The notes beneath the pieces were generated by a model that was not told the DNA's origin, searched no databases, and was given only the letters and a program-made list of their open reading frames with translations. A DNA stretch of 5,726 nt. Origin: an uncultured Cytophagaceae bacterium. Lineage in GTDB: Bacteria; Bacteroidota; Bacteroidia; Cytophagales; Spirosomataceae. The translations under genes and the position numbers were made by a program. The stretch lies in assembly GCA_938008575.1 (NCBI GenBank), contig CALLKB010000062.1:1-5726 (forward strand), written 5' to 3'. Below, one piece after another: positions 1-5,726 of this stretch (positions are counted from its first letter, which is position 1; every line of letters begins with the position of its first letter).

Positions 1-633
1 GTATCGATTTTAGCAATTATCGGAATCATTTATGGTTCGGTGATTGCAATCCAACAAAAAGACGCGAAACGCTTACTGGCCTATTCTTCCTTTGCACACG
101 TGGGTTTAATGGCGGCAGGAATCATGACACAAAGTGTGGATGGAATTCAAGGAGCTTTATACCAAATGCTTTCGCATGGTATCAATTTGGTTGGTCTATT
201 CTTTGTGATTGAAGTAATTGAACGTCGTACAAAAACACGTGAATTAGCTCAATTAGGTGGCATTACACAATCATCCTATGTGCTGACAGTCGCGTTTATT
301 GTCTTGAGTTTAGGATCTGTGGCGCTCCCATTGACGAATGGTTTTATCGGTGAATTCTTATTATTAAAAAGTGTATTCGACCAAGAAATGTACTTGGGAA
401 TCATTTCAGGAATCACGATTGTTTTAGGAGCCGTTTACACTTTACGCTTGATTCAAAAATCAATCTTTGGTAATGTGTCCAAAGTGACAAAAGACTTTGA
501 AGATCTTTTGTTAGGAGAAAAACTTGTATTAATACCCTTAATCCTCTTGGTTATTTTGGGAGGTTTGTTCCCTCAATATGTTTTATCCTATAGTGCAGCA
601 AGTGTAGAAAAACTTGTCGCATTATTAAACTAA
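1..633 (+). CDS. nuoM: NADH-quinone oxidoreductase subunit M, 3' part (5' end outside window)
   Basis: This is the C-terminal 210 residues of NuoM (ND4 family), one of the three antiporter-like membrane subunits that pump protons in respiratory complex I. The frame is open from base 1 and reads family sequence before the first possible start (GTG at 40), so the gene is cut by the window edge. Visible hallmarks are DAKRLLAYSSFAHVG (visible residues 21-35), SHGINLVGLF (58-67) and LPLTNGFIGEF (109-119). From family knowledge, His33, His59 and Glu118 keep the spacing of E. coli NuoM His322, His348 and Glu407. The Glu in the GFIGEF helix separates NuoM from NuoN and NuoL, which carry Lys there. 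The last hydrophobic helix is about residues 175-192. nuoN follows after 30 bp, as in a standard nuo operon. The assignment is confident; the full length cannot be seen. Confidence 0.95.
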   Translation, partial: VSILAIIGIIYGSVIAIQQKDAKRLLAYSSFAHVGLMAAGIMTQSVDGIQGALYQMLSHGINLVGLFFVIEVIERRTKTRELAQLGGITQSSYVLTVAFIVLSLGSVALPLTNGFIGEFLLLKSVFDQEMYLGIISGITIVLGAVYTLRLIQKSIFGNVSKVTKDFEDLLLGEKLVLIPLILLVILGGLFPQYVLSYSAASVEKLVALLN

Positions 634-663
634 GTGGAAATTTAACAACAGCAAAGCAGAATT

Positions 664-2061
664 ATGACAGCTATCATTGCTCTATCATTATTTGGAATCC
701 TGAACCTATTTTTAGGCTTTTGGTTATCACGTAAAATGATCCAACAAATCACGATGCTTTTTCTAGCAATAGGCATTGGTATCACGTTGACAGATTGGAA
801 TCATGAGTTTTTGTGGTTTGGAAATATGTTCCGTACGAACAATACGTCGATCAACTTCAGCGTGATTATCCAACTCGCGGCATTTTTTGTCGTTGCATTC
901 TCGAACGCATTCGGACAAGATGATGAGCATACACATCCGGCAGAATACTACGCCATCATGCTATTTTCAACCGTAGGGGCCATTATCATGGTTTCCTTCG
1001 ACCACTTAATGATGTTGTTTGTTGGTCTTGAGATCTTATCCGTGGCGATGTATGTATTGACAGGTTCAGACAAGCGTAATTTACGGTCTAACGAAGCTGC
1101 GATTAAGTATTTCTTAATGGGATCGTTTGCGACAGGAATCCTATTATTTGGTATGACACTAGTATATGGCGCAACACGTACGTTTTACATTTCCAATATG
1201 GCAAATGTCATTGCAAGTACAGCACCAGAGTCAATGCCATCATTTTTGTATGCAGGTGTTTTATTAATGTTGGTCGGCATGTTGTTCAAAGTATCCGCAG
1301 CACCCTTCCATTTTTGGACACCAGATGTCTATGATGGCGCGCCTACAATCTTTACCATGTTCATGTCAACGGTCGTGAAAACGGCTGGATTTGCTGCTAT
1401 TTACCACATCTTCGCGGGTGTATTCGGTGGCTTATATTCGACTTGGGTTATGCCGGTTTATTACATTTCCATGTTGACCTTATTAATTGGAAATGTCACG
1501 GCAGTGTACCAACAAAGCATCAAAAGAATGTTGGCCTATTCTAGCATTTCCCATGCAGGATATATGTTATTGACGGTTTCGGCAAGACAAGGAAGCTCAA
1601 CATCGAGTATCTTATTTTATTCATTGGCTTATACATTGGCGACATTAACGGCCTTTGCAGTATTTAAAATCGTTTCAGAATACCAAACGGGCAGAACAGA
1701 AAAGCCAAATAATTTTCAGTCTTTTGAAGGCTTAGCGAAAGCGAATCCATTCTTAGCATTTTGCTTTACGGTTTCCTTATTATCACTAGCCGGAATTCCA
1801 CTAACTGCTGGATTTTGGGGAAAATTCTTCGTCTTCACGGATACCTTTAATCGCAATATTGTCTATCCGGTCATCATAGCTATTTTAATGTCGGCCGTAG
1901 GTATTTACTATTATTTCAAAGGAATTATTGCCGTATATTTCAAACAAGGAGATATTCAAAAAATAGAGGTAAGTACATTATATCAAGTAGCATTAGGCTT
2001 AACAACCTTAGGAACATTGGTATTAGGCTTGTTTCCAAACTTAGTTAAAAGCCTATTTTAA
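664..2061 (+). CDS. nuoN: NADH-quinone oxidoreductase subunit N
   Basis: This is a complete 465-residue NuoN (ND2 family), the antiporter-like subunit of complex I that carries a proton channel in the cytoplasmic membrane; the length is normal for the family. The protein is hydrophobic throughout, with about 14 membrane segments. Key channel residues are in place: Glu123 in GLEILSVAMYVL, Lys148 in AAIKYFLMGS, Lys209 in FKVSAAPFHFW, Lys239 in STVVKTAGFAA and Lys387 in GFWGKFF. From family knowledge these match E. coli Glu133, Lys158, Lys217, Lys247 and Lys395, with offsets of 8-10 residues. The KRMLAYSSISHAGYM segment (288-301) is also typical. ATG at 664 gives the expected short N-terminus before the first helix. 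There is no Shine-Dalgarno sequence, as usual in this phylum. nuoM lies 30 bp upstream and the next gene starts directly at the stop codon, so all three are probably one transcript. Confidence 0.97.
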   Translation: MTAIIALSLFGILNLFLGFWLSRKMIQQITMLFLAIGIGITLTDWNHEFLWFGNMFRTNNTSINFSVIIQLAAFFVVAFSNAFGQDDEHTHPAEYYAIMLFSTVGAIIMVSFDHLMMLFVGLEILSVAMYVLTGSDKRNLRSNEAAIKYFLMGSFATGILLFGMTLVYGATRTFYISNMANVIASTAPESMPSFLYAGVLLMLVGMLFKVSAAPFHFWTPDVYDGAPTIFTMFMSTVVKTAGFAAIYHIFAGVFGGLYSTWVMPVYYISMLTLLIGNVTAVYQQSIKRMLAYSSISHAGYMLLTVSARQGSSTSSILFYSLAYTLATLTAFAVFKIVSEYQTGRTEKPNNFQSFEGLAKANPFLAFCFTVSLLSLAGIPLTAGFWGKFFVFTDTFNRNIVYPVIIAILMSAVGIYYYFKGIIAVYFKQGDIQKIEVSTLYQVALGLTTLGTLVLGLFPNLVKSLF

Positions 2062-2553
2062 TTGAAGAAAAAATCTGAACTTTTTAATCGGAAAGATTTA
2101 ATTGCCTATTTCTTGATTGCAGGAACTGGGGCATTGATTCAATTATTGGCAGGTGCCTTGTTAAAGGATTGGTTTCATTTGGCCTATGAATCGACCATAC
2201 TTCCTGCCTATTTCATTTCATTAATCGCAGGATTTATCTTGACTAAATTGTTTGCATTTAATGCCCGACAATCCCAACAAACTCGTAGGGAAATGATCAA
2301 ATTCATGATGGTCGCAACTTTTTCAGGCTTTGTCACTTGGGGATTTAGTATTCTTCCTTACCATATTATTCAAGCGAGCTACCAGGATTTATTCATTCAA
2401 ATTCCCTATTCATTCAAGAAGGTAAATGTAACGCAAATCAGTACGACCTTAAATGGAATGGGATTCAGTTTTGTATCAAACTATGTTTTGCACAAAACGT
2501 TTACCTTTAAAAGTAGTGGGTTTTACGACCGTTTCAAGGACCTCATTAAGTAA
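2062..2553 (+). CDS. GtrA-family small membrane protein
   Basis: This is a 163-residue integral membrane protein with the GtrA-like layout of four helices in two similar halves: about residues 13-34, 46-66, 79-100 and 128-146. Each pair ends in a related motif before a basic-aromatic stretch: ISLIAGFILTKLFAFNAR (52-69) and GFSFVSNYVLHKTFTFK (134-150). GtrA-family proteins are associated with polyprenyl-linked sugar transfer in cell-surface glycan synthesis, but the substrate cannot be inferred here. The start is TTG at 2062, the codon directly after the nuoN stop; the first in-frame ATG (residue 78) would remove two helices. The polar MKKKSELFNRKD head before helix 1 fits a real start. The region between helices 3 and 4 (101-125) is long for the family. 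Zero spacing implies translational coupling to nuoN. A role in complex I is not supported by anything visible; it is probably an operon passenger. Confidence 0.82.
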   Translation: MKKKSELFNRKDLIAYFLIAGTGALIQLLAGALLKDWFHLAYESTILPAYFISLIAGFILTKLFAFNARQSQQTRREMIKFMMVATFSGFVTWGFSILPYHIIQASYQDLFIQIPYSFKKVNVTQISTTLNGMGFSFVSNYVLHKTFTFKSSGFYDRFKDLIK

Positions 2554-2599
2554 CAAGCCCAATCAATCCCGTTTAGGTATTAGATTAATCTTAATTTTC

Positions 2600-2608
2600 T
2601 TAAGAATT
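2600..2608. repeat. Inverted copy of the AATTCTTAA core
   Basis: TTAAGAATT is the exact reverse complement of the first nine bases of the 11-bp tandem repeat at 2658-2679. It also forms part of the 10-bp palindrome TTCTTAAGAA at 2597-2606. It lies about 85 bp upstream of the -33 element of the lipoprotein promoter. AT-rich DNA yields chance matches, so its meaning is uncertain. Confidence 0.4.
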
Positions 2609-2657
2609 CACAATGCCAATACGCGCTGTATGACGCGATTTTACCAAAAACCCCACT

Positions 2658-2679
2658 AATTCTTAAAAAATTCTTAAAA
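2658..2679. repeat. Perfect 11-bp tandem repeat upstream of the lipoprotein promoter
   Basis: AATTCTTAAAA occurs twice without a gap, at 2658-2668 and 2669-2679, ending 15 bp before the -33 TTG of the promoter at 2695. The 11-bp period is about one helical turn, so both copies would face the same side of the DNA. This is where an activator site or an A-tract UP-like element would lie. Repeat identity is seen directly; a regulatory role is inference. Confidence 0.55.
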
Positions 2680-2694
2680 TTTTAGCTCGATTGT

Positions 2695-2724
2695 TTGCAA
2701 TTAAAAATATATCGCGTAGTTTTG
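2695..2724 (+). promoter_or_regulatory. Bacteroidota-type promoter of the small lipoprotein gene
   Basis: TTG at 2695-2697 and TAGTTTTG at 2717-2724 are separated by 19 bp. This fits the phylum's primary sigma-factor consensus (TTG at -33, TAnnTTTG at -7) with no mismatch. Transcription should start a few bases after 2724, leaving a short A-rich leader of roughly 20 bases before the ATG at 2752, with no Shine-Dalgarno sequence. It is the only full consensus match I found in the region 2554-2985. Confidence 0.8.
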
Positions 2725-2751
2725 TAGCTCAAACCTTAAAATATTACAAAA

Positions 2752-2925
2752 ATGAAGAAAGTATTCGCTTTAGCTTTCGTTGCTGGTATGGTAACTTTAG
2801 CATCTTGTGGTGAGAAAAAAACTGAGGCTGCTGCTGATTCAGTTGCTGCTGATACAGCTGCTGCTGCACCAGTTGATACTGCTGCTGCTGATACAGCTGC
2901 TGCTGACACTGCTGCTGCTAAATAA
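2752..2925 (+). CDS. Small Ala/Asp/Thr-repeat lipoprotein (57 aa)
   Basis: I do not recognise a named family. The 57-residue product starts MKKVFALAFVAGMVTLASCG: a basic N-terminus, a hydrophobic stretch (residues 4-15) and a lipobox LASC with the lipidated Cys at residue 19. This predicts export, signal peptidase II cleavage and a mature lipopeptide of only 39 residues. After CGEKKTE the mature part is almost only Ala, Asp and Thr, with three exact DTAAA units at residues 42-56 just before a final Lys; no fold or catalytic motif is visible. GCT is used for nearly every Ala, which suggests high expression. The gene has its own consensus promoter and intrinsic terminator, so it is probably monocistronic and abundant. 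It could be a periplasm-facing or surface-exposed linker-like lipoprotein, by loose analogy to abundant small lipoproteins in other bacteria. The coding call is firm; the function is unknown. Confidence 0.85.
   Translation: MKKVFALAFVAGMVTLASCGEKKTEAAADSVAADTAAAAPVDTAAADTAAADTAAAK
2875..2919 (+). repeat. Three 15-bp in-frame units encoding DTAAA
   Basis: Three consecutive 15-bp units, each GAY-ACN-GCT-GCT-GCT, encode Asp-Thr-Ala-Ala-Ala at residues 42-56 of the lipoprotein. The units differ only at synonymous third positions (GAT/GAT/GAC and ACT/ACA/ACT). Less regular GCT-rich sequence precedes them from 2827. Because the period is a multiple of three, gain or loss of units would keep the frame. 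Confidence 0.8.
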
Positions 2926-2946
2926 TTTTAGCCAGTCTCACAAAAG

Positions 2947-2974
2947 AGTCCTTCGCATGCGAAGGACTTTTTTT
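2947..2974 (+). terminator. Intrinsic terminator of the lipoprotein gene
   Basis: A perfect 22-bp palindrome (2947-2968), whose left half is AGTCCTTCGCA, forms a hairpin of about nine base pairs with a minimal CATG or GCATGC apex, and runs into seven T residues (2968-2974). It begins 22 bp after the lipoprotein stop codon. Its T-tract ends 10 bp before the start of the SprT-like gene, so it also lies in the leader of any readthrough transcript. Confidence 0.9.
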
Positions 2975-2984
2975 ATGCCCGTCT

Positions 2985-3602
2985 ATGAACAAAAGCAGAA
3001 AAATAGCTTCATTCTTAGACCACTTCCCTCCGAAAGTGGCAGAATACTGTTTTAACTTATGGGACGAGCACCAATTTGATTTTATTGTTTCCAAGAAACG
3101 AGACTCAAAATTAGGGGATTTCCGTTTTTCACCTTCCAAAGGATTTCAAATCACAGTTAATCACAACCTAAATCCCTTTGCTTTTTTAGTTACTTATTTG
3201 CACGAAGTCGCGCATTTGGTTACTTATCAGAAATACAAAAATAAGGTTAATCCGCACGGTCAAGAATGGAAGGATGCTTTCCTAGCATTATTTGATCCAT
3301 TATTAGATGTCGACCTCCTGCCAGTAGAATTAGTCCAAGTACTTAAGACGTATTTAATTAATCCTGTTGCGACCTCTAATGGCTATACACCTTTGGTTGA
3401 AGTACTTAAGAAATTTGATGTACCGACAGAAACAGAAGCCAGCTTATTATTCAACTTACCCGAAGGCACGACATTCAAATTAAAAAACCTTATTCTACAG
3501 AAAGGTAAACTACGCAGAACCCGCTACATTTGCTTAGAAGTACACACCGGCAAATTATACCTCGTAGCAAAAAATGCTCAAGTACAAACACTCGACACAT
3601 AA
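2985..3602 (+). CDS. SprT-like domain protein (putative zinc metalloprotease fold)
   Basis: This 205-residue soluble protein has no signal peptide, so it is probably cytoplasmic. The SprT-like core covers about residues 10-100. SKLGDFR (41-47) and ITVNHNLNPFAFLVTYLHEVAHLV include the zinc motif HEVAH (73-77), and HGQEW (91-95) supplies the third His ligand (His91), with Glu74 as the presumed catalytic base. This is the ordering seen in SprT/Spartan proteins; eukaryotic Spartan cleaves DNA-protein crosslinks, but bacterial members are poorly characterised. The C-terminal part (about 155-203) is a small beta-rich domain without the Cys zinc ribbon found in many relatives; it has only Cys183. 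ATG at 2985 is the first ATG, GTG or TTG after an in-frame stop at 2919-2921. The 3' end overlaps porU by 29 bp, so the two are probably co-transcribed and coupled. The family call is firm; the substrate is unknown. Confidence 0.88.
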   Translation: MNKSRKIASFLDHFPPKVAEYCFNLWDEHQFDFIVSKKRDSKLGDFRFSPSKGFQITVNHNLNPFAFLVTYLHEVAHLVTYQKYKNKVNPHGQEWKDAFLALFDPLLDVDLLPVELVQVLKTYLINPVATSNGYTPLVEVLKKFDVPTETEASLLFNLPEGTTFKLKNLILQKGKLRRTRYICLEVHTGKLYLVAKNAQVQTLDT

Positions 3603-5726
3603 GCGTAAACCGTTCCTGCTTTTGTTGGTGCTCTTCTTGTTTACATGGAATCTCTTTGGGCAAATAGACACTCCACTCCAACAAGGAAAATGGATTAAAC
3701 TCGCGGTTACGCAGTCGGGGTTTTACACAATCAATCCTGCATGGCTAGCGAAACATCACATTGAAAATACCCAACCAGATAAAATTTGCATCTACGCGGC
3801 GAATAAAGGCATGCTTAATCCGAATGAGCCTTATCAAAATGGGTTGCTAATGCCAATCACGGCATATTATCAAGGAGGAACAACGTCAAATTGGAGCATC
3901 CTGTTTTGGGGCGAATCCCCGCATGCGCTTCGCCAACAAGAAACGTGGAAACAAGAAACGAACCTATTTAGTGATTCCACGTATTATTTCATTCAGCTAG
4001 ATGCAGCGAAAACAAACCCAATCGAAGAAATTGATAACGTTCCGTCGAATGTCCCCTTTTTACCCTACGCCTGGTCATTAAAACATTATGAGCCCGAAAC
4101 TTATAATCTTCTCCAATCTGGTCAAACTTGGTTGGGCGATGCATTCTACGGTAACTCGAGTAAAATTTTACAATACACACTACCTGATTATTTGAGTGGC
4201 CAAGCAGCCTATTTGAACGTCAAACTTTTTACCAGCAGCGTTTCCCCAAGTACATTCTCCATTCCGATTATTGATAAATCCATTTCGATTAAACCCATAC
4301 TCGGTGGCCGTTATGACAACAAATCATTCGGTGAAGACATATCCACCTGGACAAGCCCCGTTTTAACAAACAAATCCTGGACTTGGCCGATCAACTTCCA
4401 AAGCACCGGAGGAACAGGTTACCTAGATTACATTAGTTTCATGTATCCCAAAGGATTCGATGCCAATTATGAAAATCCTTTATATCTACTTCCCAATAAA
4501 ACAGATTCGCTATTGAACATCACGATTCCGAATTTACGAGCGAGCCAACAAATTTGGATTAATAACGGGGGGATTACGTGGAAAAAGCTTGCGCGAAATG
4601 CAAGTTTCAGCTATTCCTTTCATCCGAATAGTCAATTAGCCATTGCTAATTTAGAGCAAGCAAATGAGCCTATTTTCTGTGGACAAATAGGGAACCAAAA
4701 TACATTCAACATAGCTGCTGATACGGAATTGCTCATTTTGTCAAGTTCTCCATTAGAGAACGTAGCAAGCAATTTCGCGAAATACAAAACTTCGCAGCGA
4801 AATATCAAGTCAAAAAATATTACAACTCAGGCGATATTCAATGATTTCAGTGGAGGAAAACAAGACGTAACAGCTATTCGAAATTTTATCCGTTTTCAAT
4901 TCCAAAAACAAGGATCAAAATTGAAATACGTCATTCTCTTGGGGGATGCCTCCATAGATTATAAAGGTAAAAACGTTGTGTCGACAGCTTTGGAAAAAGC
5001 TTGTTTTGTTCCAACTTATCAAAGTGAAGAATCATTTCATCCGCTATTGAGTTATGCATCAGACGATTACTATGGGATTTTCCCTGAAGGTTCAGGGGTA
5101 TGGAAGGAAGGTGAAAATTTACAGGTAGCTATCGGACGAATTCCTGCAAAGAATCCGCAAGAGGCTGAAATGTTTGTCAACAAATTGAAGGATTTTGAAT
5201 CCAAACAATTAACTGCTCCCCCTCGATTTGCCTGGGTCGCGGATGATGGCGATTCCAATATCCACATGCAGGATGCGGAAGATTTTTCAACGATGCTTCA
5301 AAAAGCCTTGTTCCCCGTTCAACAAGAAAAATTGTATCTGGACCAATACCCAATGCAATTAAGCAATGGTGTTTATACGAGTCCGGCAGGCACAAAAGCC
5401 TTAGTAAATCTCTTCGAAGAAAAAGCAGATTTCATTCATTTCATGGGTCATGGATCGGAAAGCGGCTGGACAGATGAAAAGCTCCTCACGACGAATGAAC
5501 TAATCAAACTAAAAAATAACACGCATTTACCGATATTACTAACAGCAACTTGTCAGTTCGGACGATATGACGACCCGAACATCTTGTCCGGTGGAGAAGT
5601 AAGTTTATTATCGGATCAAGGGGGTGCCATTGCATTAATCAGTACAACAAGACCCGTTTTCCAAAGTAGCAATTACTTGTTTGGGCAGGCATTCTACCGG
5701 TCTATGTTGGCCAACAAAGAAAATGG
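3574..5726 (+). CDS. porU: Type IX secretion system sortase PorU, 5' part (3' end outside window)
   Basis: This is the first 717 residues of PorU, the gingipain-type (C25) cysteine protease at the outer membrane that removes C-terminal sorting domains from type IX cargo and links the cargo to the surface. ATG at 3574 lies two codons after an in-frame TAG and starts a signal peptide: KHSTHKRK, then a hydrophobic core (residues 13-25), with cleavage near Gly29/Gln30. The N-terminal beta-rich region contains YNLLQSGQTWLGD (177-189), typical of PorU. The C25 domain begins near 421 with IFNDFSGGKQDVTAIRNF, followed by LLGDASIDYK (455-464), SDDYYG (496-501) and VADDGD (555-560). The catalytic pair is His626 in MGHGSESGW and Cys660 in TATCQFGRYDDP, a PorU signature. 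The family is usually above 1,000 residues, so the C-terminus lies beyond the edge. It overlaps the SprT-like gene by 29 bp. The frame is intact throughout. Confidence 0.94.
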   Translation, partial: MLKYKHSTHKRKPFLLLLVLFLFTWNLFGQIDTPLQQGKWIKLAVTQSGFYTINPAWLAKHHIENTQPDKICIYAANKGMLNPNEPYQNGLLMPITAYYQGGTTSNWSILFWGESPHALRQQETWKQETNLFSDSTYYFIQLDAAKTNPIEEIDNVPSNVPFLPYAWSLKHYEPETYNLLQSGQTWLGDAFYGNSSKILQYTLPDYLSGQAAYLNVKLFTSSVSPSTFSIPIIDKSISIKPILGGRYDNKSFGEDISTWTSPVLTNKSWTWPINFQSTGGTGYLDYISFMYPKGFDANYENPLYLLPNKTDSLLNITIPNLRASQQIWINNGGITWKKLARNASFSYSFHPNSQLAIANLEQANEPIFCGQIGNQNTFNIAADTELLILSSSPLENVASNFAKYKTSQRNIKSKNITTQAIFNDFSGGKQDVTAIRNFIRFQFQKQGSKLKYVILLGDASIDYKGKNVVSTALEKACFVPTYQSEESFHPLLSYASDDYYGIFPEGSGVWKEGENLQVAIGRIPAKNPQEAEMFVNKLKDFESKQLTAPPRFAWVADDGDSNIHMQDAEDFSTMLQKALFPVQQEKLYLDQYPMQLSNGVYTSPAGTKALVNLFEEKADFIHFMGHGSESGWTDEKLLTTNELIKLKNNTHLPILLTATCQFGRYDDPNILSGGEVSLLSDQGGAIALISTTRPVFQSSNYLFGQAFYRSMLANKEN

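Noticed and set aside
40..42. GTG as a start codon for a 197-residue protein
   Set aside because: The frame is open to base 1 and the upstream residues continue a NuoM membrane helix; this is an internal Val of a gene cut by the window edge.
2582..2606. AT-rich palindromes (AGATTAATCT at 2582-2591, TTCTTAAGAA at 2597-2606) as a terminator for the nuo operon
   Set aside because: Both are weak, GC-poor, nearly loopless and lack a downstream T-tract; no convincing terminator is visible after 2553.
2620..2643. CGCG repeats flanking an 8-base gap as a hairpin or operator
   Set aside because: The stem would be only four base pairs with a large loop and is expected by chance.
2453..2659. 68-codon + strand open frame across the end of the GtrA-family gene
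   Set aside because: It overlaps well-supported coding sequence in another frame, has no family-like or membrane pattern, and runs into AT-rich intergenic DNA.
2827..2919. GCT-rich tandem sequence as a CRISPR array or other non-coding repeat
   Set aside because: The units are contiguous codons in a lipoprotein frame, with no spacers and no repeat of CRISPR length.
2807..3055. 82-codon + strand Leu-rich open frame
   Set aside because: The Leu/Ile runs come from reading the GCT repeat in a shifted frame, and the frame passes through the terminator into the SprT-like gene.
2918..3139. 73-codon - strand open frame opposite the terminator and SprT-like start
   Set aside because: It is antisense to a firm coding call and includes the terminator palindrome; no recognisable protein features.
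3525..3532. TACATTTG as an internal promoter for porU, 41 bp before its ATG
   Set aside because: It matches TAnnTTTG, but no TTG occurs at the required distance upstream and the sequence codes for conserved SprT-like residues.
3490..5395. Four - strand open frames of 63-72 codons (3490-3684, 3989-4180, 5070-5267, 5177-5395)
   Set aside because: All are short, antisense to the SprT-like/porU coding region, two overlap each other, and none shows a motif or plausible start context.

Overview
The window comes from a low-GC member of the Bacteroidota. Three things point there. The last gene is porU, the sortase-like protease of the type IX secretion system, which is confined to this phylum. A promoter matches the Bacteroidota consensus (TTG, 19 bp, TAnnTTTG). 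Start codons are preceded by A-rich leaders without Shine-Dalgarno sequences. The order within the phylum cannot be fixed from this sequence.

Layout, all on the + strand. Positions 1-2061 hold the end of a respiratory complex I operon: the 3' part of nuoM, then a complete nuoN. Directly behind the nuoN stop codon, in the same reading frame and with a TTG start, sits a small four-helix membrane protein of the GtrA family (2062-2553). A 198-bp AT-rich intergenic region (2554-2751) follows. It contains an 11-bp perfect tandem repeat, an upstream inverted copy of the repeat core, and a strong consensus promoter. This promoter drives a 57-residue Ala/Asp/Thr-repeat lipoprotein (2752-2925), which is closed by a perfect-palindrome intrinsic terminator (2947-2974). 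Ten bases after the terminator T-tract begins a SprT-like metalloprotease-fold protein (2985-3602). Its 3' end overlaps by 29 bp the start of porU (3574 to beyond the window end), which stays open for 717 codons.

Functionally there are three units. The first is an energy-conversion unit: NuoM and NuoN are the antiporter-like proton-pumping subunits of NADH:quinone oxidoreductase, and the GtrA-like gene is a probable translationally coupled passenger. The second is a monocistronic, probably highly expressed small lipoprotein. The third is a coupled sprT-like/porU pair: PorU removes C-terminal sorting domains from type IX cargo at the outer membrane, while the role of the SprT-like protein is unknown. 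No mobile element, CRISPR array, tRNA or rRNA was seen. I found no clearly new multi-gene system. The most unusual points are the in-frame nuoN/gtrA junction, the motif cluster and repeat lipoprotein, and the terminator immediately before sprT-porU.
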